Of a stretch of DNA of 64,000 nucleotides, positions 24,300 through 32,284 are shown piece by piece. The DNA is from Hallella multisaccharivorax DSM 17128. GTDB taxonomy: Bacteria; Bacteroidota; Bacteroidia; Bacteroidales; Bacteroidaceae. How positions within the stretch are numbered: position 1 is the stretch's first letter; every line of letters starts with the position of its first letter. The stretch spans positions 2,175,607 through 2,239,606 of the forward strand of contig NZ_GL945017.1 of NCBI RefSeq assembly GCF_000218235.1, given 5' to 3'. The notes under the pieces were generated by a model, which was not told the origin of the DNA, made no database searches, and saw nothing but the letters and a program-made list of their open reading frames with translations. The position numbers were made by a program, and so were the translations under genes.

Positions 24300-25313
24300 T
24301 TGAGCATAAACACCTTGAGTAAAAAGACATTATATTTCCTGATTCTGATCCTCACGCTGACCTCGTGTGTTGAGGATGAGCAATTCGCCAACTCGCCCCA
24401 GGGTAACTTTGAGGCATTATGGCGTATCATGGATGAGCACTACTGTTTCTTCCAGGAGAAGGGCGTTGACTGGGACTCTGTCCATGCCGCCTATTCTCCA
24501 AGGTTTAATGACGGCATGACCGACGAACAGCAATTGGAAGTACTTGGCAATATGCTCTCCGAGTTACGTGACGGGCATGTCAATCTCTTTGCATCGTTCA
24601 ACTACAGCCGTTACTGGGGATTTCATGAACGCTACCCCGCCAACTACAGCGACTCGCTTATACGCAGCTATCTCGGCACCGATTACCGCATCTCTAACGG
24701 CATGCGCTACCGTATCCTCAACGACAATATTGGATATCTGCGTATATCCACCTTTGATAATACCTTGAACGCAGGCAATCTTGACGACATCCTCTTGTAT
24801 CTGCAACCCTGTCTTGGACTCATCATCGACTTGCGCAATAATGGCGGAGGATTACTCACATCAGCAGAGACACTGGCCGCACGATTCACCGATAAGAGCA
24901 TTCTCGTCGGATATATGAAGCACAAGACAGGGAAAGGACATAGCGACTTCTCCCCGTTAGAGGAACAATGGCTCAAACCGGCTAAAGGCATCCGCTGGCA
25001 CAAACCCATAGTGGTGCTCACCAACAGGGCGGTGTATTCTGCTGCCAACGAGTTCGTGAAGTTCATGCGCCACTGCCCCAATGTCGTCACTGTCGGCGAC
25101 CGTACGGGCGGTGGAGCGGGAATGCCCTTCTCATCGGAGCTGCCCAAAGGCTGGAGCATCCGCTTCTCAGCGTGCCCCATATATGATTCAAACAAGAAAA
25201 GCACAGAGGACGGCATAAGGCCTGATATCAGCGTTGCTCTCACCTCACACGATTTCAAACGTGGAATTGACACCATCATTGAGAAAGGAAGGCAGATTAT
25301 TAAAACGAAATAA
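24300..25313 (+). CDS. S41-family peptidase, lipoprotein
   Basis: A protein of up to 337 residues of the C-terminal-processing (tail-specific) protease family. The signal peptide ends in the lipobox LTLTSC, so it is lipid-anchored in the envelope. The catalytic serine is probably in NRAVYSAANEFVKF (about residue 249), preceded by the family segment LIIDLRNNGGGLLTSAE. There is no ATG at the front. The possible starts are TTG at 24300 or TTG at 24315; the latter (LSKKTLYFLIL) gives a better signal peptide. The sequence ATTCTTGAGC with a following ATAAA occurs just upstream and again at the start, a short direct repeat. Confidence 0.8.
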   Translation: MSINTLSKKTLYFLILILTLTSCVEDEQFANSPQGNFEALWRIMDEHYCFFQEKGVDWDSVHAAYSPRFNDGMTDEQQLEVLGNMLSELRDGHVNLFASFNYSRYWGFHERYPANYSDSLIRSYLGTDYRISNGMRYRILNDNIGYLRISTFDNTLNAGNLDDILLYLQPCLGLIIDLRNNGGGLLTSAETLAARFTDKSILVGYMKHKTGKGHSDFSPLEEQWLKPAKGIRWHKPIVVLTNRAVYSAANEFVKFMRHCPNVVTVGDRTGGGAGMPFSSELPKGWSIRFSACPIYDSNKKSTEDGIRPDISVALTSHDFKRGIDTIIEKGRQIIKTK

Positions 25314-25329
25314 AAATGAACAAAAAGAC

Positions 25330-27480
25330 ATGAACCCATATTCCATTCTTATTTCTAAAAGCCTCAACATCAGGGTTGAGCAAGCGGAAGCGGTCATCGA
25401 GTTACTCGACGCTGGCGCCACTATCCCCTTTATTAGCCGTTACCGTAAGGAGGCCACGGGCAACCTCAATGAGGTACAGGTGGCAGCAGTCAGCGACCTC
25501 TACGAACGACTGAAGGAATTACGGAAACGCAAGGAAACAATCCTCAAGACCATCGACGGACAGGGTAAGCTCACCGACGAGCTGTGCCAACGCATCGAGA
25601 CATCATGGGATGCCACAGAGATAGAAGACATCTATATGCCCTTCAAGCCACGTCGCCGCACCCGCGCACAAGTAGCGCGCGAGCAGGGTCTTGAGCCGCT
25701 GGCCAAGATCATCATGAACCAAAAAGAGCATTATCCCGACATGGCGGCACAGCGATTTGTAAAAGGTGACATAAAAGATATTGGACAGGCCATCAAAGGT
25801 GCGCAGGACATCATCGCTGAGGGCATCTCCCTCAACGAGGGCACACGACAGGCTGTACGTCATAACTTCCAACGAGAAGCCACCATTGTTTCGCGCGTCA
25901 TCATGAAGATGAAGGATGAAGACAAGGCACAGAAATACAGCGACTATTTTGCCTTCTCCGAGGAGCTGCGCCGCTGCTCCTCCCATCGCCTGCTTGCCAT
26001 GCGCAGGGGCGAGACGGAAGGCGTGTTACGTGTAACCATCACCGGCGATGACGAAGGCAACATCGAGCGACTTAAGCGTCACTACGTCCATGGCTTCGGA
26101 CCCTGCCAGACGCTTGTAGCCGAAGCTGTGGAAGACAGCTATAAGCGCCTCATCGAGCCGTCAATTGAGAATGAGTTTGCCGCCCTAAGCAAGGAGAAGG
26201 CCGATGATGAGGCTATTCGAGTGTTCAAGGAGAACCTCCGACAGTTGCTGCTCGCCGCGCCACTCGGACAAAAGAGGGTCATGGGAGTTGACCCCGGCAT
26301 CCGCACAGGGTGCAAAGTTGTGGTACTCGACGCACAGGGTAACCTGCTTTACCACACAGTAGTATTCGCTGTTGGAGGCCATGGAGACAGCAAGAGTTCT
26401 ATGTCTCGCCTTTCCAAGGCGGAGGAGCAGTTCAGCGACATTGCCCGCAAATGGCGCGTTGATGCCATCGCTTGTGGCAACGGTACTGCATCGCGCGAGA
26501 CTGCTGATATCTTGAGGCAAATAGACGGTATTCCTACCTACGTCGTCTCCGAGGACGGTGCGAGTATTTATTCCACCTCCGAGGTAGCACGGGAGGAGTT
26601 CCCCAATGAGGATGTCACCGTGCGCGGTGCCGTCTCCATTGGCCGACGACTCATGGATCCACTGGCTGAACTGGTAAAGATCGACCCAAAAAGTATCGGT
26701 GTAGGACAGTACCAGCACGACGTAGACCAGACGAAACTCAAGCACAGCCTCGACCAGACCGTGGAGCTTTGCGTCAACGCCGTGGGCGTGAATGTCAATA
26801 CAGCTTCAAAGAATCTGCTGACTTACGTGTCGGGACTCGGACCCGTACTGGCACAGAATATCATAGACTACCGACGGGAGAATGGTCCATTCACCTCGCG
26901 AGCGCAGCTGAAAAGAGTACCACGCCTCGGACCCACCGCGTTCCAGCAGTGTGCAGGGTTTCTGCGTATCCCCGGAGCAAAGAATCCACTCGACGCTTCC
27001 GCCGTCCACCCAGAGAGCTATGCTATTGTGGAACACATAGCCAAAGACTGTGGCTGTACCGTGGCCGATCTCATTAGGAATGCTGACCAGAGAAAAAAGG
27101 TGAACATCAATAAGTATGTGTCAGCCAGTGTGGGGCTACCTACACTCACCGATATCATGAAGGAGCTGGAGAAACCCGGACGAGATCCGCGCGGCAAGGT
27201 GGAGACTTTCGAGTTTGACCCACGTGTTCGCAAGCCAGAAGACTTAGTACCAATGATGGAGCTGCCCGGCGTTGTCACAAATATTACCAATTTCGGTGCG
27301 TTTGTCGACATCGGCGTGCATCAAGACGGACTGATACACATCTCCCAACTCGCTGACAAGTTTGTACACGACCCCAACGACATAGTGAAACTCCATCAAC
27401 ATGTACGCGTCAAGGTCTTGGAAGTGGACAACCGCCGCCACCGCATCGCACTGACTATGAAGGGCGTGCCGCAACGGTAG
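25330..27480 (+). CDS. tex: Tex-like RNA-binding transcriptional accessory protein
   Basis: A 716-residue protein (MNPYSILISKSLNIRVEQAE). Domain order is that of Tex: helical N-terminus (ATIPFISRYRKEATGNL), YqgF/RNase H-like domain (MGVDPGIRTGCKVVVLD, about 318-334), helix-hairpin-helix region (TYVSGLGPVLAQNII, FTSRAQLKRVPRLG) and C-terminal S1 domain (GVVTNITNFGAFVDIGV, about 640-656). It binds RNA and acts on transcription or RNA quality control. The ATG at 25330 is chosen by homology at MNPYS; the longer frame starting at 25234 overlaps the protease gene. It is 16 bp after the protease stop. Confidence 0.92.
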   Translation: MNPYSILISKSLNIRVEQAEAVIELLDAGATIPFISRYRKEATGNLNEVQVAAVSDLYERLKELRKRKETILKTIDGQGKLTDELCQRIETSWDATEIEDIYMPFKPRRRTRAQVAREQGLEPLAKIIMNQKEHYPDMAAQRFVKGDIKDIGQAIKGAQDIIAEGISLNEGTRQAVRHNFQREATIVSRVIMKMKDEDKAQKYSDYFAFSEELRRCSSHRLLAMRRGETEGVLRVTITGDDEGNIERLKRHYVHGFGPCQTLVAEAVEDSYKRLIEPSIENEFAALSKEKADDEAIRVFKENLRQLLLAAPLGQKRVMGVDPGIRTGCKVVVLDAQGNLLYHTVVFAVGGHGDSKSSMSRLSKAEEQFSDIARKWRVDAIACGNGTASRETADILRQIDGIPTYVVSEDGASIYSTSEVAREEFPNEDVTVRGAVSIGRRLMDPLAELVKIDPKSIGVGQYQHDVDQTKLKHSLDQTVELCVNAVGVNVNTASKNLLTYVSGLGPVLAQNIIDYRRENGPFTSRAQLKRVPRLGPTAFQQCAGFLRIPGAKNPLDASAVHPESYAIVEHIAKDCGCTVADLIRNADQRKKVNINKYVSASVGLPTLTDIMKELEKPGRDPRGKVETFEFDPRVRKPEDLVPMMELPGVVTNITNFGAFVDIGVHQDGLIHISQLADKFVHDPNDIVKLHQHVRVKVLEVDNRRHRIALTMKGVPQR

Positions 27481-27523
27481 TGATAATTCCGGCTTTGGCA
27501 TTTTAATTCTCCATATCAGTCAT

Positions 27524-27625
27524 GACTTCGAGAACACCATTCGCAATGCCATCTCCATCGGTGGCGACAGTGATACGATAGGTGCCATGGCAGGAGGTAT
27601 CGCTCAAGCTGCTTACGGACCGTGA
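27524..27625 (+). pseudogene. 3' fragment of an ADP-ribosylglycohydrolase gene
   Basis: Thirty-three codons ending in TGA read DFENTIRNAISIGGDSDTIG followed by AMAGGIAQAAYGP. The GGDSDTIGAMAG stretch is the C-terminal metal-binding signature of the DraG/ADP-ribosylglycohydrolase family. The rest of the gene is gone, so this is a remnant. Confidence 0.65.
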
Positions 27626-27893
27626 CGAAAAGAGAGGGATCTAATATAGGCTTGTCAGTCAATTCCGAAAGACCACACATATATTGCATGTAGAGATTCT
27701 CGCATATTATCTGATGTGTGTACTTCTTTAACACCACAAAGGAACACGAAAGTAGGAGATAAGCACCTATGATTAGCGTTTACCTCCCACTCGATTGTGT
27801 TTCTCTTGTGTGCAGACAGTACACCTCGACCGTGTCGGAAACGCGCCACATATATTATGTCGGAAACGCGCCACATCTGAGGTGCGATACTAT
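27626..27893. other. Gene-free stretch with a two-copy direct repeat
   Basis: No supportable gene. A 19-bp sequence, TGTCGGAAACGCGCCACAT, occurs at 27833-27851 and 27858-27876 (period 25). It lies directly downstream of the Lrp-type gene. Confidence 0.5.
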
Positions 27894-28388
27894 TTAACCT
27901 TTTGGGGTTTCATTTTCAGGTATTGGCACCCCCCTTGTGCTCTTTGTATGGTCGATGACGAAGATACTGTTAAGGCTTCCTACGCAGGGGATGGTGCCGA
28001 GGGTGTTGAGCATGAACTGCTGATAGGCTTTCATATCTTTCGTGTAGACCTTGATGAGAAAGTCGAAGTCACCACTGGTATTGTAGCACTCTGTGATCTC
28101 GTCAATGCTCTGTACGGCATCCATGAACTCTCGGATAAGTGCCTGGGTGTGCTGCTTGAGCCGAATGTTACACAGTACGAGGATGCCATTACCCACCTTC
28201 TGCGGGTTGACGACTGCCATGTAGCGTTCAATGTATCCCAGGCGCTCCAGGCGCTTCTGGCGCTCGAAGGTGGGAGAGGGAGAGAGGTGAACGCGCGCAG
28301 CAAGTTCCTTGATGGTCATGCGCGAGTCCTTCTGAAGGAGCTGCAGGATGCGGCGGTCGGTATCATCGAATGTCTCCGTATTTGCCAT
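27894..28388 (-). CDS. Lrp/AsnC-family transcriptional regulator
   Basis: A 164-residue regulator. The N-terminal helix-turn-helix is DDTDRRILQLLQKDSRMTIK and continues ELAARVHLSPSPTFERQKRL (about 8-48). The C-terminal RAM domain has ECYNTSGDFDFLIKVYTKDM, the effector-binding loop that usually responds to amino acids such as leucine. The extended C-terminus TKSTRGVPIPENETPKG is longer than in E. coli Lrp but common in Bacteroidetes. It is monocistronic and divergent from the GH92 gene. Confidence 0.9.
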   Translation of the reverse strand: MANTETFDDTDRRILQLLQKDSRMTIKELAARVHLSPSPTFERQKRLERLGYIERYMAVVNPQKVGNGILVLCNIRLKQHTQALIREFMDAVQSIDEITECYNTSGDFDFLIKVYTKDMKAYQQFMLNTLGTIPCVGSLNSIFVIDHTKSTRGVPIPENETPKG

Positions 28389-28435
28389 AGTCGAATTTTA
28401 TCGAATAATATTCTGTAATTGAAGTATTGATGGTG

Positions 28436-28443
28436 CAAAGTTA
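28436..28443 (-). promoter_or_regulatory. -7 box of the Lrp-type gene
   Basis: TAACTTTG on the minus strand, 47 bases before the ATG at 28388. Confidence 0.5.
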
Positions 28444-28481
28444 GCATATTTTACTGAAAACACAAGAATATTTATTTGAAT

Positions 28482-28544
28482 AATTATTGTTGCTCCGCTT
28501 TGCTGCCAATCAGCATAGATCTTGCGGAACTCCTCAATGTTCAT
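28482..28544 (-). pseudogene. Possible transposon-ORF N-terminal fragment
   Basis: The minus strand reads MNIEEFRKIYADWQQSGATI, which resembles the beginning of small accessory ORFs of IS66-type elements in Bacteroidetes, and then loses similarity. It is too short for certainty. The rest of 28389-28803 holds only the promoters of the flanking genes. Confidence 0.25.
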
Positions 28545-28721
28545 GTGTGCCATATTACGAATAAAGAATAAACCTCTAAGCATGGCAAACGGAATGACTG
28601 CCAAATCGTTACCCGAAAATCAGCTTATTGTGCGGAACGCCCTTCTATAAAAGGTTGCTGCTTTTCCATCCAAAGTTACAAAAAAACTTTTGCTATGAGC
28701 CATTAACTGAATAAAAATATG

Positions 28722-28729
28722 TACTTTTG
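28722..28729 (+). promoter_or_regulatory. -7 box of the GH92 gene
   Basis: TACTTTTG, 74 bases before the preferred ATG at 28804. TTTG at 28689-28692 is a possible but rather distant -33 element. Confidence 0.45.
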
Positions 28730-28803
28730 CGACAATAAAGGCAACAGGAAGCGCCAGCTCTCTGATGCGGGACTATCTCTGGATCAACAAATTTTATTCA
28801 TTA

Positions 28804-31086
28804 ATGAAAACTATCGGAAACAGACTTCTATTCTTTATCATTAGCTTATCAATGTCTGTCTATTTATGGGCAGACGATGTGGTGGACTATGTTAACCCAT
28901 TGGCTGGATCGGAATCGACATTCGAACTATCAACAGGCAACACTTACCCTGCCATTGCCCTCCCATGGGGAATGAACTTCTGGACACCACAAACCGGTAA
29001 GATGGGCGACGGTTGGGCTTACACCTATGCTGCCCATAAAATAAGAGGTATCAAGCAAACCCACCAGCCAAGTCCCTGGATCAACGACTACGGACAATTC
29101 TCGATCATGCCTGAGACGGGACATCCCGTCTTTGACGAGAATCTCCGTGCAAGCTGGTTTTCGCATAAGGCAGAAGAAGTGACACCTTATTATTACAAGA
29201 CCTATCTTGCTGATTATGACATCACCACCGAAATGGTACCAACAGAACGGGCGGCAATGTTCAGAATTACATTTCCAACGTCAGATAGTGCGTCCATCGT
29301 TATTGATGCCTTCGATAAAGGATCATCGATCACCATCATACCTTCCGAAAACAAGATTATCGGGTACTCTACCAAAAATAGCGGTGGTGTGCCAGAAAAC
29401 TTCAAGAACTATTTTGTTGTGGTGTTCGATCATCCTTTCAACTACCAATACACCGTGAATAACGGACAACTCGACTCCCATGAACTGACAACAGCCTGTG
29501 ATCATGCCGGTGCCATTGTCGGATTTAAGACCACACACGGTGAGCAAGTCCACATGCGGATAGCTTCCTCCTTTATCAGCCCCGAGCAAGCAGAGCGCAA
29601 CCTAAAAGAGTTAGGTAACAATAGTTTTGAAAACCTAAAGCTTAAAGGCCGACAAAGATGGAATGACGTGCTTGGAAAGATTGAAGTCAAAGATGACAAT
29701 ATCGACCACCTGCGCACATTCTATTCCTGTCTTTACCGCTGCGTGCTTTTCCCACGCCAGTTTTTTGAGTACGGAGCTGACGGCAAGCCCATGCACTACA
29801 GTCCCTACAACGGCAAAGTACTTCCCGGCTATTTATATACCGACACCGGCTTTTGGGATACTTTCCGTGCCCTACTTCCACTGGTCAACTTCCTGTATCC
29901 TACCGTCAGCTCACACATTCAATCGGGGCTTGTCAATGCCTACTTGGAAAGTGGCTGGTTGCCGGAATGGGCCTCACCGGGGCACCGGGGCTGCATGGTC
30001 GGCAACAACTCTGCCTCGGTGGTGGCCGATGCCTACCTCAATGGCATACGTGGCTATGATGCTGAAACGCTTTGGAAAGCCGTAGTCCACGGAGCCAACG
30101 GCGTTCACCCAACCGTCAGCTCCACCGGCCGACTGGGGTACGACTACTATAATCGACTGGGTTATGTACCCTACAATGTCCATATTAATGAGAACGTAGC
30201 GCGCACCTTAGAATATGCCTATGCCGACTGGTGCATTTATGAGTTTGGAAAAGCCCTTGGCAAGAGCAAGAAGGAGTTAGCACCTTTCCGCAAACGTGCG
30301 CTCAACTACCGCAACGTGTTTGATCCGGAAACGAGACTTATGCGCGGCCGTAATCAGGACGGTTCTTTTCAGAAGCCGTTCAATCCCTTGAAATGGGGCG
30401 ACGCTTTCACTGAGGGTAATAGTTGGCATTACACATGGAGCGTATTTCACAATCCCAAAGATCTCATAAACCTAATGGGAGGTCCCAGCCAATTCTGTGA
30501 AATGCTTGACTCCGTATTTAATCTTCCCCCCATTTTCGACGACAGTTACTATGGACAAGTCATACATGAGATTCGCGAGATGCAAATCATGAACATGGGC
30601 AACTACGCTCACGGCAATCAGCCTGTTCAGCATGCCATTTATCTCTACGACTATGCGGGACAGCCCTGGAAGGCCCAGTACTGGATACGCGAGGTGATGG
30701 ACCGCCTCTACAATGCCCATCCCGATGGCTATTGCGGCGATGAGGACAATGGCCAGACCTCAGCCTGGTATGTCTTCTCCGCCATGGGCCTTTATCCCGT
30801 TTGCCCTGGTTCCGGACAGTATGCACTTGGAACTCCTTATTTTAAATGGATGCGGATCCATCTCGAAAACGGCAACAACGTGACTATCTCTGCGCCCGAT
30901 TGTTCCAAAGCAAACCGCTATGTCTCCTCGCTCTTTCTTAACGGTCAAGCATACGACAAGAACTATGTCGGCATATCCGTCCTGAAAGCCGGTGCAGATC
31001 TTCAGTATCGACTCAGTAGTGAGCCCAATCGTTCACGTGGCACCTCCACTCAGGCCGCGCCTTACTCTTTTGCTGACGAACGCTGA
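28804..31086 (+). CDS. GH92-family alpha-mannosidase
   Basis: A 760-residue exported glycosidase. The signal peptide (MKTIGNRLLFFIISLSMSVYLWA) is cleaved near residue 23. The start of the mature domain, VDYVNPLAGSESTFELSTGN, and TYPAIALPWGMNFWTPQTG match the GH92 N-terminal pattern. Catalytic-domain blocks include YTDTGFWDTFRALLPL, GNSWHYTWSVFHNP and CGDEDNGQTSAWYVFSAMG, the latter with acidic residues that serve as calcium ligands and base. GH92 enzymes are calcium-dependent exo-alpha-mannosidases acting on N-glycan or yeast mannans in the periplasm. No other glycan-use genes are adjacent. ATG 28804 gives a better signal peptide than the longer frame at 28765. Confidence 0.9.
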   Translation: MKTIGNRLLFFIISLSMSVYLWADDVVDYVNPLAGSESTFELSTGNTYPAIALPWGMNFWTPQTGKMGDGWAYTYAAHKIRGIKQTHQPSPWINDYGQFSIMPETGHPVFDENLRASWFSHKAEEVTPYYYKTYLADYDITTEMVPTERAAMFRITFPTSDSASIVIDAFDKGSSITIIPSENKIIGYSTKNSGGVPENFKNYFVVVFDHPFNYQYTVNNGQLDSHELTTACDHAGAIVGFKTTHGEQVHMRIASSFISPEQAERNLKELGNNSFENLKLKGRQRWNDVLGKIEVKDDNIDHLRTFYSCLYRCVLFPRQFFEYGADGKPMHYSPYNGKVLPGYLYTDTGFWDTFRALLPLVNFLYPTVSSHIQSGLVNAYLESGWLPEWASPGHRGCMVGNNSASVVADAYLNGIRGYDAETLWKAVVHGANGVHPTVSSTGRLGYDYYNRLGYVPYNVHINENVARTLEYAYADWCIYEFGKALGKSKKELAPFRKRALNYRNVFDPETRLMRGRNQDGSFQKPFNPLKWGDAFTEGNSWHYTWSVFHNPKDLINLMGGPSQFCEMLDSVFNLPPIFDDSYYGQVIHEIREMQIMNMGNYAHGNQPVQHAIYLYDYAGQPWKAQYWIREVMDRLYNAHPDGYCGDEDNGQTSAWYVFSAMGLYPVCPGSGQYALGTPYFKWMRIHLENGNNVTISAPDCSKANRYVSSLFLNGQAYDKNYVGISVLKAGADLQYRLSSEPNRSRGTSTQAAPYSFADER

Positions 31087-31178
31087 AAACAGTCGCCCTG
31101 TGTCTTATACTGAATGAGAGAACTGTCTTAACGCTCAGGGTAGACGGGATTCATACATTCCGCAGGCACTTTGCCTTC

Positions 31179-31277
31179 ACGCTGTAATCGCATTGCGTCT
31201 ACGCCGTAAACGCATCGCCTTTACACCGTAATCGCATCGCCTCTACACCGTAGACGCAATGCGATTACGGCGTAGAG
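31179..31277. repeat. 22-bp-period repeat array with hairpin
   Basis: Units start at 31179, 31201, 31223 and 31245, exactly 22 bp apart, core ACACCGTAATCGCATCGCC. An inverted unit follows: TAGACGCAATGCGATTAC (31251-31268) is the exact complement of 31184-31201 (18 bp), and a local 12-bp hairpin forms between 31241-31252 and 31266-31277 with one mismatch. It occupies the gap between the GH92 and hotdog genes and may act as a terminator. Confidence 0.9.
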
Positions 31278-31311
31278 GGAAAGCGACCTCATCCAAAGGA
31301 CTGATACAAAC

Positions 31312-31776
31312 ATGAAAATGGACTATTCACACCCTACTTCCGACTTCGTTGAACACATCGATATCCACACCCTGCTGCCCCAGCAGGAGCCCTTCGTCAT
31401 GGTAGATACCCTTACCTATTACGACAGCACCACCGTAAAAACCCGTACAAGCCTCAAAGCTGATAATGTCTTCATGCACGATAACGACTTAGCAACCGCG
31501 GGGATGATAGAGAACATTGCGCAGACCTGTGCCGCAAGAATCGGCTATGTCAACAATTACATTCTCCGAAAAGGCGGGCAGATCGGCGTCATCGCAAACG
31601 TAAGAAAGCTGAAGGTTTTTGGTCATCCGCATGTAGGATCCATGATTGAAACAACGGTCAGCATCCAAGCCGAGGCGTTAGGTATGACGCTTGCAAACGC
31701 CACCATTGAGGAAAACGGCAAACTACTTGCCAAAACACAAATCAAATTGGCCATAAACGAAGCGAGACCGCTATGA
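31312..31776 (+). CDS. Hotdog-fold protein, ApeP-like (FabZ/FabA superfamily)
   Basis: A 154-residue hotdog protein. LLPQQEPFVMVDTLTYYD (about 22-39) is the FabZ-type N-terminal motif and GMIENIAQTCAARIG keeps the Glu of the central helix. The HFPG motif carrying the catalytic His of FabZ is absent: the loop is shortened to FMHDNDLATA. This matches ApeP-type proteins of aryl polyene pathways, which form heterodimers with a His-bearing partner. The next gene, overlapping by four bases, encodes such a partner. A role in a polyene or specialised fatty-acid pathway is inferred. Confidence 0.65.
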   Translation: MKMDYSHPTSDFVEHIDIHTLLPQQEPFVMVDTLTYYDSTTVKTRTSLKADNVFMHDNDLATAGMIENIAQTCAARIGYVNNYILRKGGQIGVIANVRKLKVFGHPHVGSMIETTVSIQAEALGMTLANATIEENGKLLAKTQIKLAINEARPL

Positions 31777-32168
31777 TGAACATCTTGAAAAACCTGCTCT
31801 ATAAGATAGACAGCAACGAAGCGAGCCACGACAACACCATCTTCCATATTGCCCTGATCAAAGACAGTTGGATTTACCGTGCCCACTTCCCTGGCAATCC
31901 AGTCACGCCGGGAGTATGCATCGTGCAGACCGCCCTTGAGCTGCTTGAACAAATCATTAATTGTGAGCTTGAGATAACGGAAGTGAAAGACATAAGATTC
32001 CTACACATCCTTTCGCCTGTGGCCTGCCCTAAAGTGGACTTTGTTTTCACAACCATCATTAACACCGGAGGAGACATCAGCACAATGGTGAATGTAATGA
32101 AAAATAACACCACTTTCGCGCAACTCTCCTTCACAGCAAGAAACATCCCAAACAAAGAAGCGAAATAA
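31773..32168 (+). CDS. Hotdog-fold acyl-ACP dehydratase-like protein (ApeI/FabZ-like)
   Basis: A 131-residue FabZ/FabA-type hotdog protein. AHFPGNPVTPGVCIVQTALE (about 37-56) keeps the HFPG motif with the catalytic His, but the acidic residue of the following helix is Gln (VQTALEL rather than IEAMAQ). It thus complements the preceding protein, which keeps Glu but lacks HFPG. The start overlaps the upstream stop (ATGATG at 31773-31778; either ATG possible), so the two are translationally coupled. It probably dehydrates 3-hydroxyacyl-ACP as part of a heterodimer. Confidence 0.68.
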   Translation: MMNILKNLLYKIDSNEASHDNTIFHIALIKDSWIYRAHFPGNPVTPGVCIVQTALELLEQIINCELEITEVKDIRFLHILSPVACPKVDFVFTTIINTGGDISTMVNVMKNNTTFAQLSFTARNIPNKEAK

Positions 32169-32221
32169 CCCATACATGATAACGAAACGAATAAAAGAGG
32201 TATAAAAATAGTAACAATTTA

Positions 32222-32252
32222 TTTGTAGTTTAGAAAACTTACCTTACCTTTG
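32222..32252 (+). promoter_or_regulatory. Promoter of korAB
   Basis: TTTG (32222-32225), exactly 19 bases, TACCTTTG (32245-32252): a textbook Bacteroidetes -33/-7 pair, 32 bases before the korA ATG. Confidence 0.7.
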
Positions 32253-32284
32253 CCACATAAAACAGAAAACTAAAGTAATCTATT

